A stretch of DNA of 64,000 nt from Haloferax mucosum ATCC BAA-1512 (lineage in GTDB: Archaea > Halobacteriota > Halobacteria > Halobacteriales > Haloferacaceae), in assembly GCF_000337815.1 (NCBI RefSeq), contig NZ_AOLN01000010.1:124001-188000 (forward strand). Direction: 5' to 3'. Shown piece by piece: positions 17,649 through 28,072 of this stretch. The first letter of the stretch is position 1. Each line of letters opens with the position of its first letter. The position numbers and the translations under genes were made by a program. Under the pieces are notes generated by a model. The model was not told the origin of the DNA and searched no databases. It saw only the letters and a list, made by a program, of their open reading frames with translations.

Positions 17649-19064
17649 ATGACAAATCGAAATACACGCCGTACATTCATCAGAACCGTCGGTGCCGCTG
17701 GCATTGCGGGACTGGCCGGTTGTTCGCAGGGAGGACAAGAACAGACGCAAGATTCCGGCGGGGAGAGTGGTTCGGGCGGTTCGACTGAGACGGGAACAAC
17801 CGCCGGGTCGGGAAGTTCCGGAACGACGACCATCAAATTCTGGCACGCGATGGGCGGTGACATCGGGAAGCTAATCGACTCACTCGCAAACGAGTTCGAA
17901 CAGCAAGCCGACGGTATCAGCGTCGAAGCGACACAGAAAGGAAGCTACCGAGAGACGCTGAACGCGACAACGTCGGCAGTACAGGCCGGTAACCCACCGG
18001 CGATTTCGCAAATCTTCGAAATCGGGACGCAACTCGCAATCGACAGCGGCGTTTTCGCTCCCATCGAGGATATCATCCCCGAGGACAAGGTGGATTTCGA
18101 CAACTACCTCGACTCGGTTTTGAACTACTACCGAATCGACGGAAAGCTCCACTCGATGCCGTTCAACTCCTCGAACGCCATCTTCTACTACAACAAAAAC
18201 GCCTTCGAAGAGGCAGGTCTGGACCCCGAAAGTCCACCGACGACCTACCAAGGCGTGATGGACGCATCCATCGAACTGACCGACGCCGGTGTGGTCGATA
18301 AAGGAACGACGTGGCCGAACCACTCGTGGTTCGTCGAACAGTGGTTCGCCGAACAGAACCAGCCGTTCGTAAACAACAACAACGGCCGTGACGGCCGAGC
18401 GACGGAAGCACACTTCGAGAGCGATGCCTCGAAGAACATCTTCGACTGGTGGACGGACCTCTACGAAAAGGGGCAATATCTCAACCCTGGCATCGAGGCG
18501 TGGTCCGAAGCACAACAAGCGTTCCTGACGCAGAAGACGGGCATGCTCGGGTATTCGACGTCGAGTATCGCGCCGATGACGGACGGTGCGAAGAAAAACG
18601 GGTTCGAGCTCGGTACGATGCGACTTCCGACCCCGGGCGGCAAGCGCCAAGGCGTCGTCATCGGCGGCGCGTCGCTGTGGGCACCAAAGAGCGTCTCGGA
18701 CGAAAAGAAAGCCGCCGCCGGAGAGTTCCTCGCGTGGCTAACCAAGCCCGAACAGCAGAAGCGCTGGCACACGAACACGGGCTACTTCCCCGTCCGCAAA
18801 GAGGCGATTTCGCAACTCGAAGACGACGGCTTCTACGAGGAAAACCCCAACTTCCGGACCGCTATCGACCAACTCCGCGAGACGAAGGACTCGCCGGCGA
18901 CCCGCGGTGCGCTCATGGGGACGTTCACGAAGGTCCGTACGACCGTCGAGGAGGGGTACGTCAATATGATTCAGAACTCGAATCAGAGCGTCAGCGACGG
19001 GTTAGCGACCATCGACTCACAGGTCGAAGACGCCCTCACCAGCTACAACAAGAAAGTCAACTGA
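17649..19064 (+). CDS. ugpB: Glycerol-3-phosphate-type ABC binding lipoprotein, UgpB-like
   Basis: A 471-residue protein. ATG 17649 is chosen because MTNRNTRRTFIRTVG places the Tat arginines and the LAGC lipobox at normal distances; frames from 17574 or 17631 add unlikely residues. After a Ser/Gly-rich tether the mature part matches E. coli UgpB along its length: PFNSSNAIFYYNK, the GLDPESPPTTYQ segment, GGASLW, the WHTNTGYFPV strand and FYEENP. It should capture glycerol-3-phosphate or glycerophosphodiesters outside the membrane. It opens a four-gene operon with ugpA, ugpE and ugpC. Confidence 0.9.
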   Translation: MTNRNTRRTFIRTVGAAGIAGLAGCSQGGQEQTQDSGGESGSGGSTETGTTAGSGSSGTTTIKFWHAMGGDIGKLIDSLANEFEQQADGISVEATQKGSYRETLNATTSAVQAGNPPAISQIFEIGTQLAIDSGVFAPIEDIIPEDKVDFDNYLDSVLNYYRIDGKLHSMPFNSSNAIFYYNKNAFEEAGLDPESPPTTYQGVMDASIELTDAGVVDKGTTWPNHSWFVEQWFAEQNQPFVNNNNGRDGRATEAHFESDASKNIFDWWTDLYEKGQYLNPGIEAWSEAQQAFLTQKTGMLGYSTSSIAPMTDGAKKNGFELGTMRLPTPGGKRQGVVIGGASLWAPKSVSDEKKAAAGEFLAWLTKPEQQKRWHTNTGYFPVRKEAISQLEDDGFYEENPNFRTAIDQLRETKDSPATRGALMGTFTKVRTTVEEGYVNMIQNSNQSVSDGLATIDSQVEDALTSYNKKVN

Positions 19065-19159
19065 GCGGGTCGCACGGCGCGATTCGACCACGCATCGCTT
19101 TCGACCACCATCGCAGTTCGACCGTATACCAACACAACCGCGGTATCACCACGTCCGTT

Positions 19160-20053
19160 ATGAGCGATTTCACCAAACCATACACCTCAGCGACCCAAGC
19201 CGGCCTGCTGTTGGTTCCGACGCTGGTCGTCCTCGTCGCCTTTCTGTACTATCCGGCCGTCGAGACGCTCCGGCTGAGCTTCTTCCAAACGTTACTTCTT
19301 GGAACCAAACAGCAGTTCGTCGGTCTCGACAACTACGTCGCCCTCGCAACGTCCGCAGAGTACCAAAAGAGCATTCTCGTCTCGTTCCTCTTCGCGGCCG
19401 CCGTCGTCGTCGGTGCGCTCGTCGCCTCGCTTTTCATCTCGTATCTCTTGTTCGAAGTGAAAGCTGGCGCGTCGGGTTATCTGCTGGCGGCCATCTGGCC
19501 GTACGCACTTCCGACCGCCGTCGCAGGGACGATTCTCCTCTTCATGTTGCACCCCACACTCGGAATCATCACCCACTATCTCGAAGCGCTGACCGGTCTC
19601 ACGTTCGACTGGTTTACGAGCGGCCCGCTGGCGTTTTTCGTCCTCGTCGTCGTCGCGGTGTGGAAGCAACTCGGCTACAACATCATCTTCCTCGTCGCCG
19701 CACTGAACAACATACCCGAGACGCTCACCGAATCAGCGCAACTCGACGGCGTCGGGCGACTCACGATGCTGTACCGCGTGTATATCCCGCTCATCTCGCC
19801 GACGCTGACGTTTCTCGTCGTGATGAACACCATCTACGCGTTCTTCGGGGCGTTCCCGCTCGTCGATCTCATGACCAGCGGGGGACCGAACAACGCCACG
19901 AACCTACTCATCTTCAAACTGTACCGCGACGCCTTCGAGTTCAGCAGTCTCGGACAAGCGTCCGCCGAGTCGATGATTCTGTTCGGTATCGTGTCGCTTC
20001 TGATGTACGTCCAACTCCGGTTTTCCGACCGGCACGCACACTACGGGGCCTAA
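19160..20053 (+). CDS. ugpA: Glycerol-3-phosphate-type ABC permease, UgpA-like
   Basis: A 297-residue permease (E. coli UgpA is about 295). ATG 19160 (MSDFTKPYTSATQ) is used; a longer in-frame reading from 18449 overlaps ugpB and is spurious. It has six predicted transmembrane segments and the EAA loop around ESAQLDGVGRLTMLYRVYIP. The stop is three bases before ugpE. It forms the channel with UgpE. Confidence 0.92.
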   Translation: MSDFTKPYTSATQAGLLLVPTLVVLVAFLYYPAVETLRLSFFQTLLLGTKQQFVGLDNYVALATSAEYQKSILVSFLFAAAVVVGALVASLFISYLLFEVKAGASGYLLAAIWPYALPTAVAGTILLFMLHPTLGIITHYLEALTGLTFDWFTSGPLAFFVLVVVAVWKQLGYNIIFLVAALNNIPETLTESAQLDGVGRLTMLYRVYIPLISPTLTFLVVMNTIYAFFGAFPLVDLMTSGGPNNATNLLIFKLYRDAFEFSSLGQASAESMILFGIVSLLMYVQLRFSDRHAHYGA

Positions 20054-20056
20054 CAC

Positions 20057-20944
20057 ATGGCAACACAGACAGAATCCACACAACACACCGAACCCACCCA
20101 AGAGACACAGCGGTCGTCGCTTTCGGCGCGCTTCGAGGGTGACCTGTTCGTCCATCTCGCGCTCGTCGGGTCGATTTTCCTCGTCGGTCTCCCGCTCATC
20201 CTCGCGGTCATCATGAGCACACAATCGACGACCGAAATCTACGAGGTGACGAATCTCGGCGTCGGGAGCGCCGGGCTGTCGAACTACGAGACGGCACTGA
20301 CCGAGTATAACCTCATGCAGTACATGGTGAACTCGGTCGTGATGTCGGTCGTCATCGTCGTCGGGAAGGTCACGCTCTCGCTTCTCGCGGCGCTCGCGCT
20401 CGTGTACTATCGGTTCCCGTACGAGCGCGCCGTCTTCACGTTCATCCTGTTGACCCTGTTAGTTCCCGTCCCGGTTCGAATCGTCCCGCTGTTCCAGTTG
20501 ATGGCCGACCTCGGCTGGGCGAACTCCCTGTTGGCGATTACCGGTCCCTATATTGCGAGTGCGACGGCGGTCTTCCTCTTTCGACAACACTTCACGTCGA
20601 TTCCCGAGTCGCTGGTCGAAAACGCCCGACTCGACGGCGTCGGACCGCTCGCCTTCCTCGTGCAGGTGCTGATTCCCATGTCGAAGGGAATGATTGCGGG
20701 CGTCTCCGTGATTACGTTCATCTACGCGTGGAATCAGTATCTCTGGCCGCTCATCGTCGTGAGCGACCAGTCGAAACAGGTCATCCAAGTCGGCATCAAG
20801 TTCCTGCAAGGCGCGAGCCAATCCGGACTCACGGAGTGGGGACTCATCATGGCCGGCGCAGTAATTGCACTGCTTCCGCCGCTTTTCGTTCTCATCGTCC
20901 TGCACCGACCGCTCCTCGAAACATTTGCGATTCAACAAAAATAA
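20057..20944 (+). CDS. ugpE: Glycerol-3-phosphate-type ABC permease, UgpE-like
   Basis: A 295-residue permease with a short acidic cytoplasmic N-terminus, six transmembrane segments, the EAA loop (ENARLDGVGPLAFLVQVLIP) and the AWNQYLWPLIV strand seen in UgpE/MalG permeases. It is tightly packed between ugpA and ugpC (3-base gaps), so translation of the subunits is likely coupled. Confidence 0.92.
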   Translation: MATQTESTQHTEPTQETQRSSLSARFEGDLFVHLALVGSIFLVGLPLILAVIMSTQSTTEIYEVTNLGVGSAGLSNYETALTEYNLMQYMVNSVVMSVVIVVGKVTLSLLAALALVYYRFPYERAVFTFILLTLLVPVPVRIVPLFQLMADLGWANSLLAITGPYIASATAVFLFRQHFTSIPESLVENARLDGVGPLAFLVQVLIPMSKGMIAGVSVITFIYAWNQYLWPLIVVSDQSKQVIQVGIKFLQGASQSGLTEWGLIMAGAVIALLPPLFVLIVLHRPLLETFAIQQK

Positions 20945-20947
20945 CGC

Positions 20948-22126
<1,179 letters not shown>

Positions 22127-22160
22127 GCCGAGCGGCGCACTACCTCGGAGTTCGACGGAG

Positions 22161-22194
22161 TTTCGTGTTCTCTGGGGAATTTTCGTGTTCTCTG
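22161..22194 (+). repeat. 14-bp direct repeat in a convergent intergenic region
   Basis: TTTCGTGTTCTCTG occurs at 22161-22174 and again at 22181-22194, exactly 20 bases apart. It lies between ugpC and the convergent racemase gene; related sequence continues loosely downstream. No function is evident. Confidence 0.55.
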
Positions 22195-22292
22195 TCGAGT
22201 CCTTGTTCCAATAGGGAGTTCAGCGTTCCTCCGGAGAATTCCTGTTCGTCCGGGAAATTCCGTTTTCGATAGCGTTACGAGTTCACCGGGGG

Positions 22293-23033
22293 TTACCGCA
22301 CTTCTGCGTCGGCACGCAGACTGTACTCGACGGCTCGCTCGACGTGAAGCGCGGTCGTATCGAACATCGGAATCTCCGGTCTGTCGGACTGGTTGACGAG
22401 GAGTTCGATTTCCGTACAGCCGAGTACGATACCCTCTGCGCCGTCCGCGACGAGCGCGTCGATGGCGTCCAGATAGTAGTCTCGGGAGTCGTCACAGATG
22501 TCTCCTTTCGTCAACTCCTCGAAAATGATTCGGTCCACTTCCGGACAGTGCTCCTTGTCGGGAACGACGAGGTCGATACCGTGGTCGGCGAATCGGTCGC
22601 GGTAGAAGTCCTCCTGCATCGTGGCTTGCGTTCCGAGAACCCCGACAGTGTCGAGACCGGCGGCGCGGATGGCATCGGCGGCGACATCGACGATGTGGAC
22701 GAACGGGACAGCGAGCGCGTCGGTGATAGACGGTGCGACCTTGTGCATCGTGTTGGTAGCTAAGAGTACGAAATCGGCACCGGCGGCTTCGAGGTCGTGG
22801 GCGGCCGCGGCGAGATACGCTCCCGCTTCGTCCCACTGCTCCGATTGGATGAATCCCTTGATATCGGCGAAGTTGACGCTTCTAATCACGATATCGCCAG
22901 CGTGGTGGCCGCCGAGGCGGTCGTTGATTTCACTGTCGATATAGCGGTAGTATTCGACCGTCGATTGGCTACTCATTCCGCCGAGGATACCGATAGTTCG
23001 CGGATCGTCGAGCACGTCGCTCTGCCAACTCAT
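22293..23033 (-). CDS. Aspartate/glutamate racemase family protein, YgeA-like
   Basis: A 246-residue cofactor-independent racemase of the Asp/Glu racemase superfamily. The first catalytic motif is ATNTMHK, with Thr where classical racemases have Cys, and the second is LGCTEIELL with the catalytic Cys. The same Thr/Cys pair is known in E. coli YgeA, so a one-cysteine racemase for Asp/Glu-like or other amino acids is likely. GILGGMSSQSTVEYY at the N-terminus fits the family. It is followed by a divergently unrelated regulator on the same strand, 152 bases away. Confidence 0.9.
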   Translation of the reverse strand: MSWQSDVLDDPRTIGILGGMSSQSTVEYYRYIDSEINDRLGGHHAGDIVIRSVNFADIKGFIQSEQWDEAGAYLAAAAHDLEAAGADFVLLATNTMHKVAPSITDALAVPFVHIVDVAADAIRAAGLDTVGVLGTQATMQEDFYRDRFADHGIDLVVPDKEHCPEVDRIIFEELTKGDICDDSRDYYLDAIDALVADGAEGIVLGCTEIELLVNQSDRPEIPMFDTTALHVERAVEYSLRADAEVR

Positions 23034-23185
23034 GCAATCACCCGCTGGTTCTGCCGCCAGCGTTCACAACGTTCAGTCACGGTTCGAGCGTCAGTTGCAC
23101 CGAAGAGTGCTGACATACGATACCAAACGATTCGTTTGCACATCAGGTGTCGCCTCCCATGGGAGGGTCGAGAAACCAGACGCTA

Positions 23186-23896
23186 TCAGCGACTCATCAG
23201 CTTCGCTTCCGCCTTCCGAAGGTGCTCTAAAAACGTCGTCTTCGACACGTCGAGTTCGGCCGCTAACTGGCGCGCCGTCACCTCTCTCGGCCAGTTGTAG
23301 TAGCCGCGCTCGCGCGCCAGGTTTACCGCTTCGCGTTGTCGTGGGGTGAGCAGTTCCGTTCGGCCGGGTTTGGGTGGCCGTATCGGTTCGGACGCGGGCG
23401 AGATTTTCGTCACCGAGATGTCCGCGTCGCGGTCGTCTCGGATCTCGTCAAGCAGTCGGCCCAGCGATTCCCGCGAGGTGTGCGCGAGAAGGTTCCACGT
23501 CTCGACGCCATCCTCGATTCGGTACGAACTATCGACGAGCACGCCGCGCGTCAAGAATGCGGAGCCGATTCCCTCGTTTGCGACGTACTCGATGAACACG
23601 TCTTGGGTCGCGTGGCCGATTGCGGCGGGAACGGCGGTCTCGCTTGCGGCCCCGCCTATCGGTTCGATATGGTTGATAAATGAGAGTTCGTGTGCGACTT
23701 CGATTGCTTGCGTAACGTGTTCGTGTGACTCTCCGTAAATGGTACAGCGTTCGTACGCCGAGTTCCCCTCGACCGCCGCGCCATGACCGACGAGTCCACT
23801 CCCCGCCTCGGCCGTGGAGACGATACCCCAGCAGTCGGGATGCCAGACTTCGAGAGAGAGGTTGAGGAGTTCTTTTTCACGTTTCGATTCGGCCAT
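23186..23896 (-). CDS. Bacterio-opsin activator-type regulator (HTH_10)
   Basis: A 236-residue haloarchaeal regulator. The N-terminal part (about 1-155) is a small-ligand or sensor domain of the bacterio-opsin activator type. The C-terminus carries the HTH_10 DNA-binding domain, starting at LTPRQREAVNLARERGYY (about 182) and ending with the recognition helix around ELDVSKTTFLEHLRKAE. Such proteins control nearby metabolic genes; the racemase downstream is a candidate. The ligand is unknown. Confidence 0.9.
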   Translation of the reverse strand: MAESKREKELLNLSLEVWHPDCWGIVSTAEAGSGLVGHGAAVEGNSAYERCTIYGESHEHVTQAIEVAHELSFINHIEPIGGAASETAVPAAIGHATQDVFIEYVANEGIGSAFLTRGVLVDSSYRIEDGVETWNLLAHTSRESLGRLLDEIRDDRDADISVTKISPASEPIRPPKPGRTELLTPRQREAVNLARERGYYNWPREVTARQLAAELDVSKTTFLEHLRKAEAKLMSR

Positions 23897-24071
23897 TGTC
23901 GAGTCAACACATGCCGAGCAGGAAAACGTAGCGTTCGCGCGGCGATGGACAGTCAGTCATTCGGTCGCGTGGTGGGTGGTCCACCCGACGGCGTGACCGG
24001 TAGTTCGTTCGACCGCGTGGGAGTTCGACCGCGTGGGAAACCGATTCTCGCGTTCGCGCGTGTGTCTGGGG

Positions 24072-26408
24072 TTAGTTTCCACCGAGCACCCGCTTGAACA
24101 GCGTGAACGTGAGCAGGGTGAAAAACAGCCCGTTCAACATCCCTTGACTCGCCGCCAGCACACGAGCGGCTGGACCAATCGGGTTGATATCGCCGTAGCC
24201 GACCGTACTGAAGCTAATATAGCTGTAGTAGACGTTGTCGAAGAGGACTTCGAGTGCCGTCTTGTTGACCGCACCCGCCTCGAAAACACTCCCCGCTTGT
24301 GTCGCAAATGGTCCGCCGACGGCGTACAATAGCCCGAACACCGCCGGAAGCAAGAACGTGAAGATGGCGATTCGCGGAAGCCGGTTTCCGTAGCCACACG
24401 TCACCTGCATCAGGAGGTTGAGACCCGCGCTTGCGACCTTCTTACCGCGAGCCCACACGTTCAGCGAGTACTCGTTGATGATGATGTCGAAGTTCTTCTT
24501 GCGGTTGTAGTAGTAGCGCTTGAATTCGAACTCCCGGCTGGCGGGTGTGTCGCCGACCGCATCCGCGCTATCCTGTGCTTTTCGGTACGTCTCCTCGATG
24601 ATTTCGTGGTCCATCTCGACGGCGAACTGGCCGGTCGCGGTGTTGCCGACGAAGTCGTGAATCGTCCAGTCGTTTCGTTCGAGATAGCCGTGGTGGTCGC
24701 TGAAGTCGAAGCAGTCGAACTCGGTGAGACAGAATCTGAAGTGGTCGAGTAGTTCGTGGTCGTTGCCGTCGCCTTCGAGTTGGAGGTCGCCGATGGTCGC
24801 ACGGGTGAGGTCGTACGGGGTCGCCTCGCCGGAGACCTGCGAAATCGTCCCACCGCAGATGGTCGCGTCGGTGAAATCGAGGTACGTGTCACGCTCGCCG
24901 TTGCGGACGCGGAAGCGGGCGGTTTCGTGAAACACCGCACGGCGGAAGTCCGACTGCTCGTGGAACGTCGTCTCCCAGAACGAGGCGGTCGTGAAGTTCG
25001 CCGCTTCGAACTCGGCGGCGTCCTCGAAGACGGCTTCGTTGAACGACGCGTTCGCTTCGAGATGTTGCATCTCGCCTTCGAACAGCGCACCACGGAACTC
25101 GGCGGGGCCGTGAAACGTCGCGTTTCGGAAGCGTGCGTCCTCTTCGAATCTGACCTCGGTGAACCGCGCTCGTGCTTCGAAGGCGACATCCTCGAACGAA
25201 GCGTCGCCGCCGAACGTCGTCTCCTCGGCGACGACGTCGTCTTGGAGCGTGCTGTCGTCGAAATTGACGCCGCCGTTGAACGTTGCGAGCGAGAGGTTGA
25301 GTTCGCCGGCGATTCGGAGGCGGTGGCAATCCGCTCTCGCCGTGAACGTCGCGCGGTCGAAGTTGACCGCACCTTTGAACACCGCATCTTTGAAGTCCGA
25401 AAACCGGAAGCGAGCGAGTTTGTAGTCAGCCTCGCTTTCGAACGTCGCGCCCTCGAACGTCACGTCGTCGTGTGTCGTCCGACTACCGCCGTTGAACTCG
25501 ACGCCGCGGAACTCGGCCAACGCCATGAATCGACCGTCGGTGAAGCTGACGTCGTCGTCGAAGCGTGCCTCGTCGAAGTCGGCCATCTCCTGAAACGTCA
25601 CGTCGTCGAATCGGGCGTCGCCGTCGAACCTGACGTGTTCGAAGTCGGAACCAGCAGTGAACTGCGCGCGTTCGAACGTGACGTAATCGAACGTCGCCTG
25701 CCGGAAACTCGCGTCGCCGCGAAAGGTCGTATCGGCGAACGAGATGTGGTCGTTCAACACGTGGCTACTCCCGCTCGTCTCGATGTTTCGGAAGTTCGCC
25801 GCGCCGTGGAACGTCGTGTCCGCGAAGCTCGTGTCGGCCAAGAACGTCGTCTCGTCGCAGTGAACGTCCCCGTGAAAGACCGCGTCGTCGAACCAGACTT
25901 CCTGTTCGAACGTCGCCTCGTTCGTCGTCATCTCGTCTCGGACGGTCAGGTGCTGTGCATCGACGGTTCCCGTGAGAACCGCCTCCTTGAGCTTGAGCCG
26001 GCCGATGGTCGCCTCTCGGAGAATCAATCCCTGTTCGAGTTTGCCGTGCGTGAGGTCCAACCCTTCGATAGTCGCGTGCTGGAAGTTCAGCACGTGGTTG
26101 GTCTCACCGTTGACATCCTGATACGTGAGCGAGAGGTGCGGGAGGTCCGCGCCGACGTACTCGTTGACGCGGGTGTCCGACGACTGGAGATTCGCCCGGA
26201 GTTCTTCGACAATATCGTCACCCGAGACGTCGAGCGAGGTCCGCTCGTCCCGGCTCATGTGGAACACGCAGTGTTCGCTTTCGGGATGGGCCTCGTGGGG
26301 ACATTCCCACGTCGTTTGGAGGTGTGCGTCCGTCTGTATCGACGGGTCGAACGTGTACCGACACGTGGAGGAAGACATCAAAGCGGGTGTAGATTCATTT
26401 CTCGACAT
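24072..26408 (-). CDS. Pentapeptide-repeat protein fused to a two-helix ion channel
   Basis: A 778-residue protein. The N-terminus has a small Cys/His cluster (CPHEAHPESEHCVFH near 35-50). Residues about 100-600 are long runs of pentapeptide-like repeats (A-x-F-x-x with Phe at every fifth position), predicted to form a right-handed quadrilateral beta-helix. The C-terminal 150 or so residues contain two transmembrane helices around the potassium-channel filter TVGYGD (near 745). The large cytoplasmic beta-helix is likely a sensor or scaffold gating the pore. It is the last gene of a five-gene minus-strand cluster with a spermidine-synthase-like protein. An alternative start is Met 11. Confidence 0.85.
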   Translation of the reverse strand: MSRNESTPALMSSSTCRYTFDPSIQTDAHLQTTWECPHEAHPESEHCVFHMSRDERTSLDVSGDDIVEELRANLQSSDTRVNEYVGADLPHLSLTYQDVNGETNHVLNFQHATIEGLDLTHGKLEQGLILREATIGRLKLKEAVLTGTVDAQHLTVRDEMTTNEATFEQEVWFDDAVFHGDVHCDETTFLADTSFADTTFHGAANFRNIETSGSSHVLNDHISFADTTFRGDASFRQATFDYVTFERAQFTAGSDFEHVRFDGDARFDDVTFQEMADFDEARFDDDVSFTDGRFMALAEFRGVEFNGGSRTTHDDVTFEGATFESEADYKLARFRFSDFKDAVFKGAVNFDRATFTARADCHRLRIAGELNLSLATFNGGVNFDDSTLQDDVVAEETTFGGDASFEDVAFEARARFTEVRFEEDARFRNATFHGPAEFRGALFEGEMQHLEANASFNEAVFEDAAEFEAANFTTASFWETTFHEQSDFRRAVFHETARFRVRNGERDTYLDFTDATICGGTISQVSGEATPYDLTRATIGDLQLEGDGNDHELLDHFRFCLTEFDCFDFSDHHGYLERNDWTIHDFVGNTATGQFAVEMDHEIIEETYRKAQDSADAVGDTPASREFEFKRYYYNRKKNFDIIINEYSLNVWARGKKVASAGLNLLMQVTCGYGNRLPRIAIFTFLLPAVFGLLYAVGGPFATQAGSVFEAGAVNKTALEVLFDNVYYSYISFSTVGYGDINPIGPAARVLAASQGMLNGLFFTLLTFTLFKRVLGGN

Positions 26409-26517
26409 CGGTGGGGAGGCTCCTATCGAAATCTCGTTGGGTCGTGTTCGAATATCGGTTCGAGATTCGTACTTCGTTCATTTTCCGGGGTGTGTGATAT
26501 ATATCTTCGGACGACAG

Positions 26518-27471
26518 TCAGTCGAAGATGGTACGTCGTTCTCGTTCCGTGAGTTCGGCGCGAATCGCGTTCGGCGAGCAGTGTTCGCACTCGTGTGCGG
26601 GGTTGGTGCTCTGGTCGAAGGTCCAAACGGGATGGCCGAAGAGGAAAAACGCCTCCAGCTGGTGGCGCTCGATGATGGCCTCGGCCGCCTGTCCGCAGTT
26701 CGAACACCAGTCATCTCCGTCGTGCGGCACCTGAAACGTCACTTTCGTTCGGCCGAACCCGGCGTTCGAGTAGGCTTCGCTCCGCGACATCTCGACGAGG
26801 TCTTCGGCCGGGTACGGTTCGGCATCGACATCGTTGTCGAATCCGGTCTCGGTTTCGACAGTCGAAGAGAGGTACGGACCGACGTGGACGGTGTTGTCGT
26901 AGCCGACGAAGTGGATGGAAATTTCGGCACCTTTGCCATCGACACGAACGTCGTGGCCGTGGCCGACGAGATAGAGTTCGACGTCGCGGCGGACGTTAGC
27001 TAACTCGATGTCGTGAGACATCCCCACCGCATAGACACCTGCTTCTGGGTCGGTCGCGCGTCCCGACTGCTCCCAACCGAACGTCGAAACGTCGTAGGAG
27101 TCAGCATCGGCCGCGAGCGAGGTGTCGTCCGAGTAGACGTTTTCCGCACCGGGAGCAGAGACTGTGCCATCGACGGCGTCGGCCGAGATAAACACGTCTT
27201 CGGCGTGCGAAAGGAGCACGTCGCCGGGGACCGATTGGACGTATCCGTCTTCGATGGTGCCGGCGATTTCGGTTTCGGCGTCCGCGACCGCGTTGGAGCC
27301 GGTTACGGGCGAGTGCGTGAAGACGTATTCCGCGTTTTGGACGGTGAGGTCACCGTCGATGCTTTCAGCGCCGACGAACACGTCGGCGGGGTCTCGGAGT
27401 TCGACCGGTGGCTGTTCCGAGCCGTTGAGCGTCACGTCTCCGTCGTAGGAAGGCTGTGTGTTTTGTGTCAT
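26518..27471 (-). CDS. Uncharacterised protein with C-terminal zinc ribbon
   Basis: A 317-residue acidic protein of unknown family. Residues about 10-210 are short beta-rich repeats (strings such as GDLTVQNAEYVF and DNTVHVG), suggesting a beta-helix or beta-prism. The C-terminal region has CSNC and, about 35 residues later, CEHC, a likely zinc ribbon. No signal peptide or membrane segment is visible. It stands between the DUF2617-like gene and the channel gene in the same direction, so a role in the same stress or membrane process is plausible. Confidence 0.6.
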   Translation of the reverse strand: MTQNTQPSYDGDVTLNGSEQPPVELRDPADVFVGAESIDGDLTVQNAEYVFTHSPVTGSNAVADAETEIAGTIEDGYVQSVPGDVLLSHAEDVFISADAVDGTVSAPGAENVYSDDTSLAADADSYDVSTFGWEQSGRATDPEAGVYAVGMSHDIELANVRRDVELYLVGHGHDVRVDGKGAEISIHFVGYDNTVHVGPYLSSTVETETGFDNDVDAEPYPAEDLVEMSRSEAYSNAGFGRTKVTFQVPHDGDDWCSNCGQAAEAIIERHQLEAFFLFGHPVWTFDQSTNPAHECEHCSPNAIRAELTERERRTIFD

Positions 27472-27576
27472 GGATTGGATTTGAGTTGGGTTGGACTGTG
27501 TTGGGCAGGTTGGACTGTGTTGGGCAGGGTTGGATGGACTGGATTGAGGCGGGCGACTTTCGATTGAGTGTTGCGG

Positions 27577-28071
27577 CTACGGTTCGGGGTGCTTCGAATG
27601 CGGGTCGAGTTCGGTTCTCGTGTACAGCGCGAGGTCGTACTCGGGATAGGTGTGGTACGTCTCGTATCCGGACCCCGACGGTTCGACTCGGATGGTGGTC
27701 CACGCGTCAGGCCCAAACCGATACGAGATGCTCGATTCATTCGGGCCGGGGAACTCGTCGAGTGATTTCCCCTCGACCGTCGTGTGCGCGTCGAGATGGT
27801 CACTTTCGAATCGGAACTCGTGTTCGGCGTCAGCAACCAACGGTGTCTCGTGGGTCTGTTCTGACGGGAGCGGCTTACACGAACAGAGTTCGTGAAACTC
27901 CAGCGACGGCAGGCCGACGTAGTGAGACTCGCCGATGACGGTGAATACCGCGGGCGAATCCACCAACGTCGCCGGATGGACGGTTTTTACTTCGACTGAC
28001 GCCAGGTTCGGCACCTCGCTGGCGTAGCCGAAGTACAGTGCAGTCGGTGAGTCGTGGGGTTGGGAGGGCAT
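27577..28071 (-). CDS. DUF2617-like protein
   Basis: A 164-residue acidic cytoplasmic protein. The central GESHYVGL, the ELCSC strand and the C-terminal GYETYHTYPEYDLALYTRTE resemble the conserved W/H-YP...TR ending of DUF2617 proteins. In many bacteria that family is encoded with spermidine-synthase-like proteins, DUF350 and DUF4178 (recalled from published gene-neighbourhood work). Here too it lies one base after the spermidine-synthase-like gene. The biochemical role is unknown. Confidence 0.55.
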   Translation of the reverse strand: MPSQPHDSPTALYFGYASEVPNLASVEVKTVHPATLVDSPAVFTVIGESHYVGLPSLEFHELCSCKPLPSEQTHETPLVADAEHEFRFESDHLDAHTTVEGKSLDEFPGPNESSISYRFGPDAWTTIRVEPSGSGYETYHTYPEYDLALYTRTELDPHSKHPEP

Positions 28072-28072
28072 G

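Noticed and set aside
18449-19159. Upstream extension of the UgpA permease
   Set aside because: It runs through ugpB in another frame and has no membrane or family features; ATG 19160 gives the normal length.
24756-26552. 598-codon frame on the plus strand
   Set aside because: It is antisense to the pentapeptide-channel gene, whose repeats and pore motif are unmistakable.
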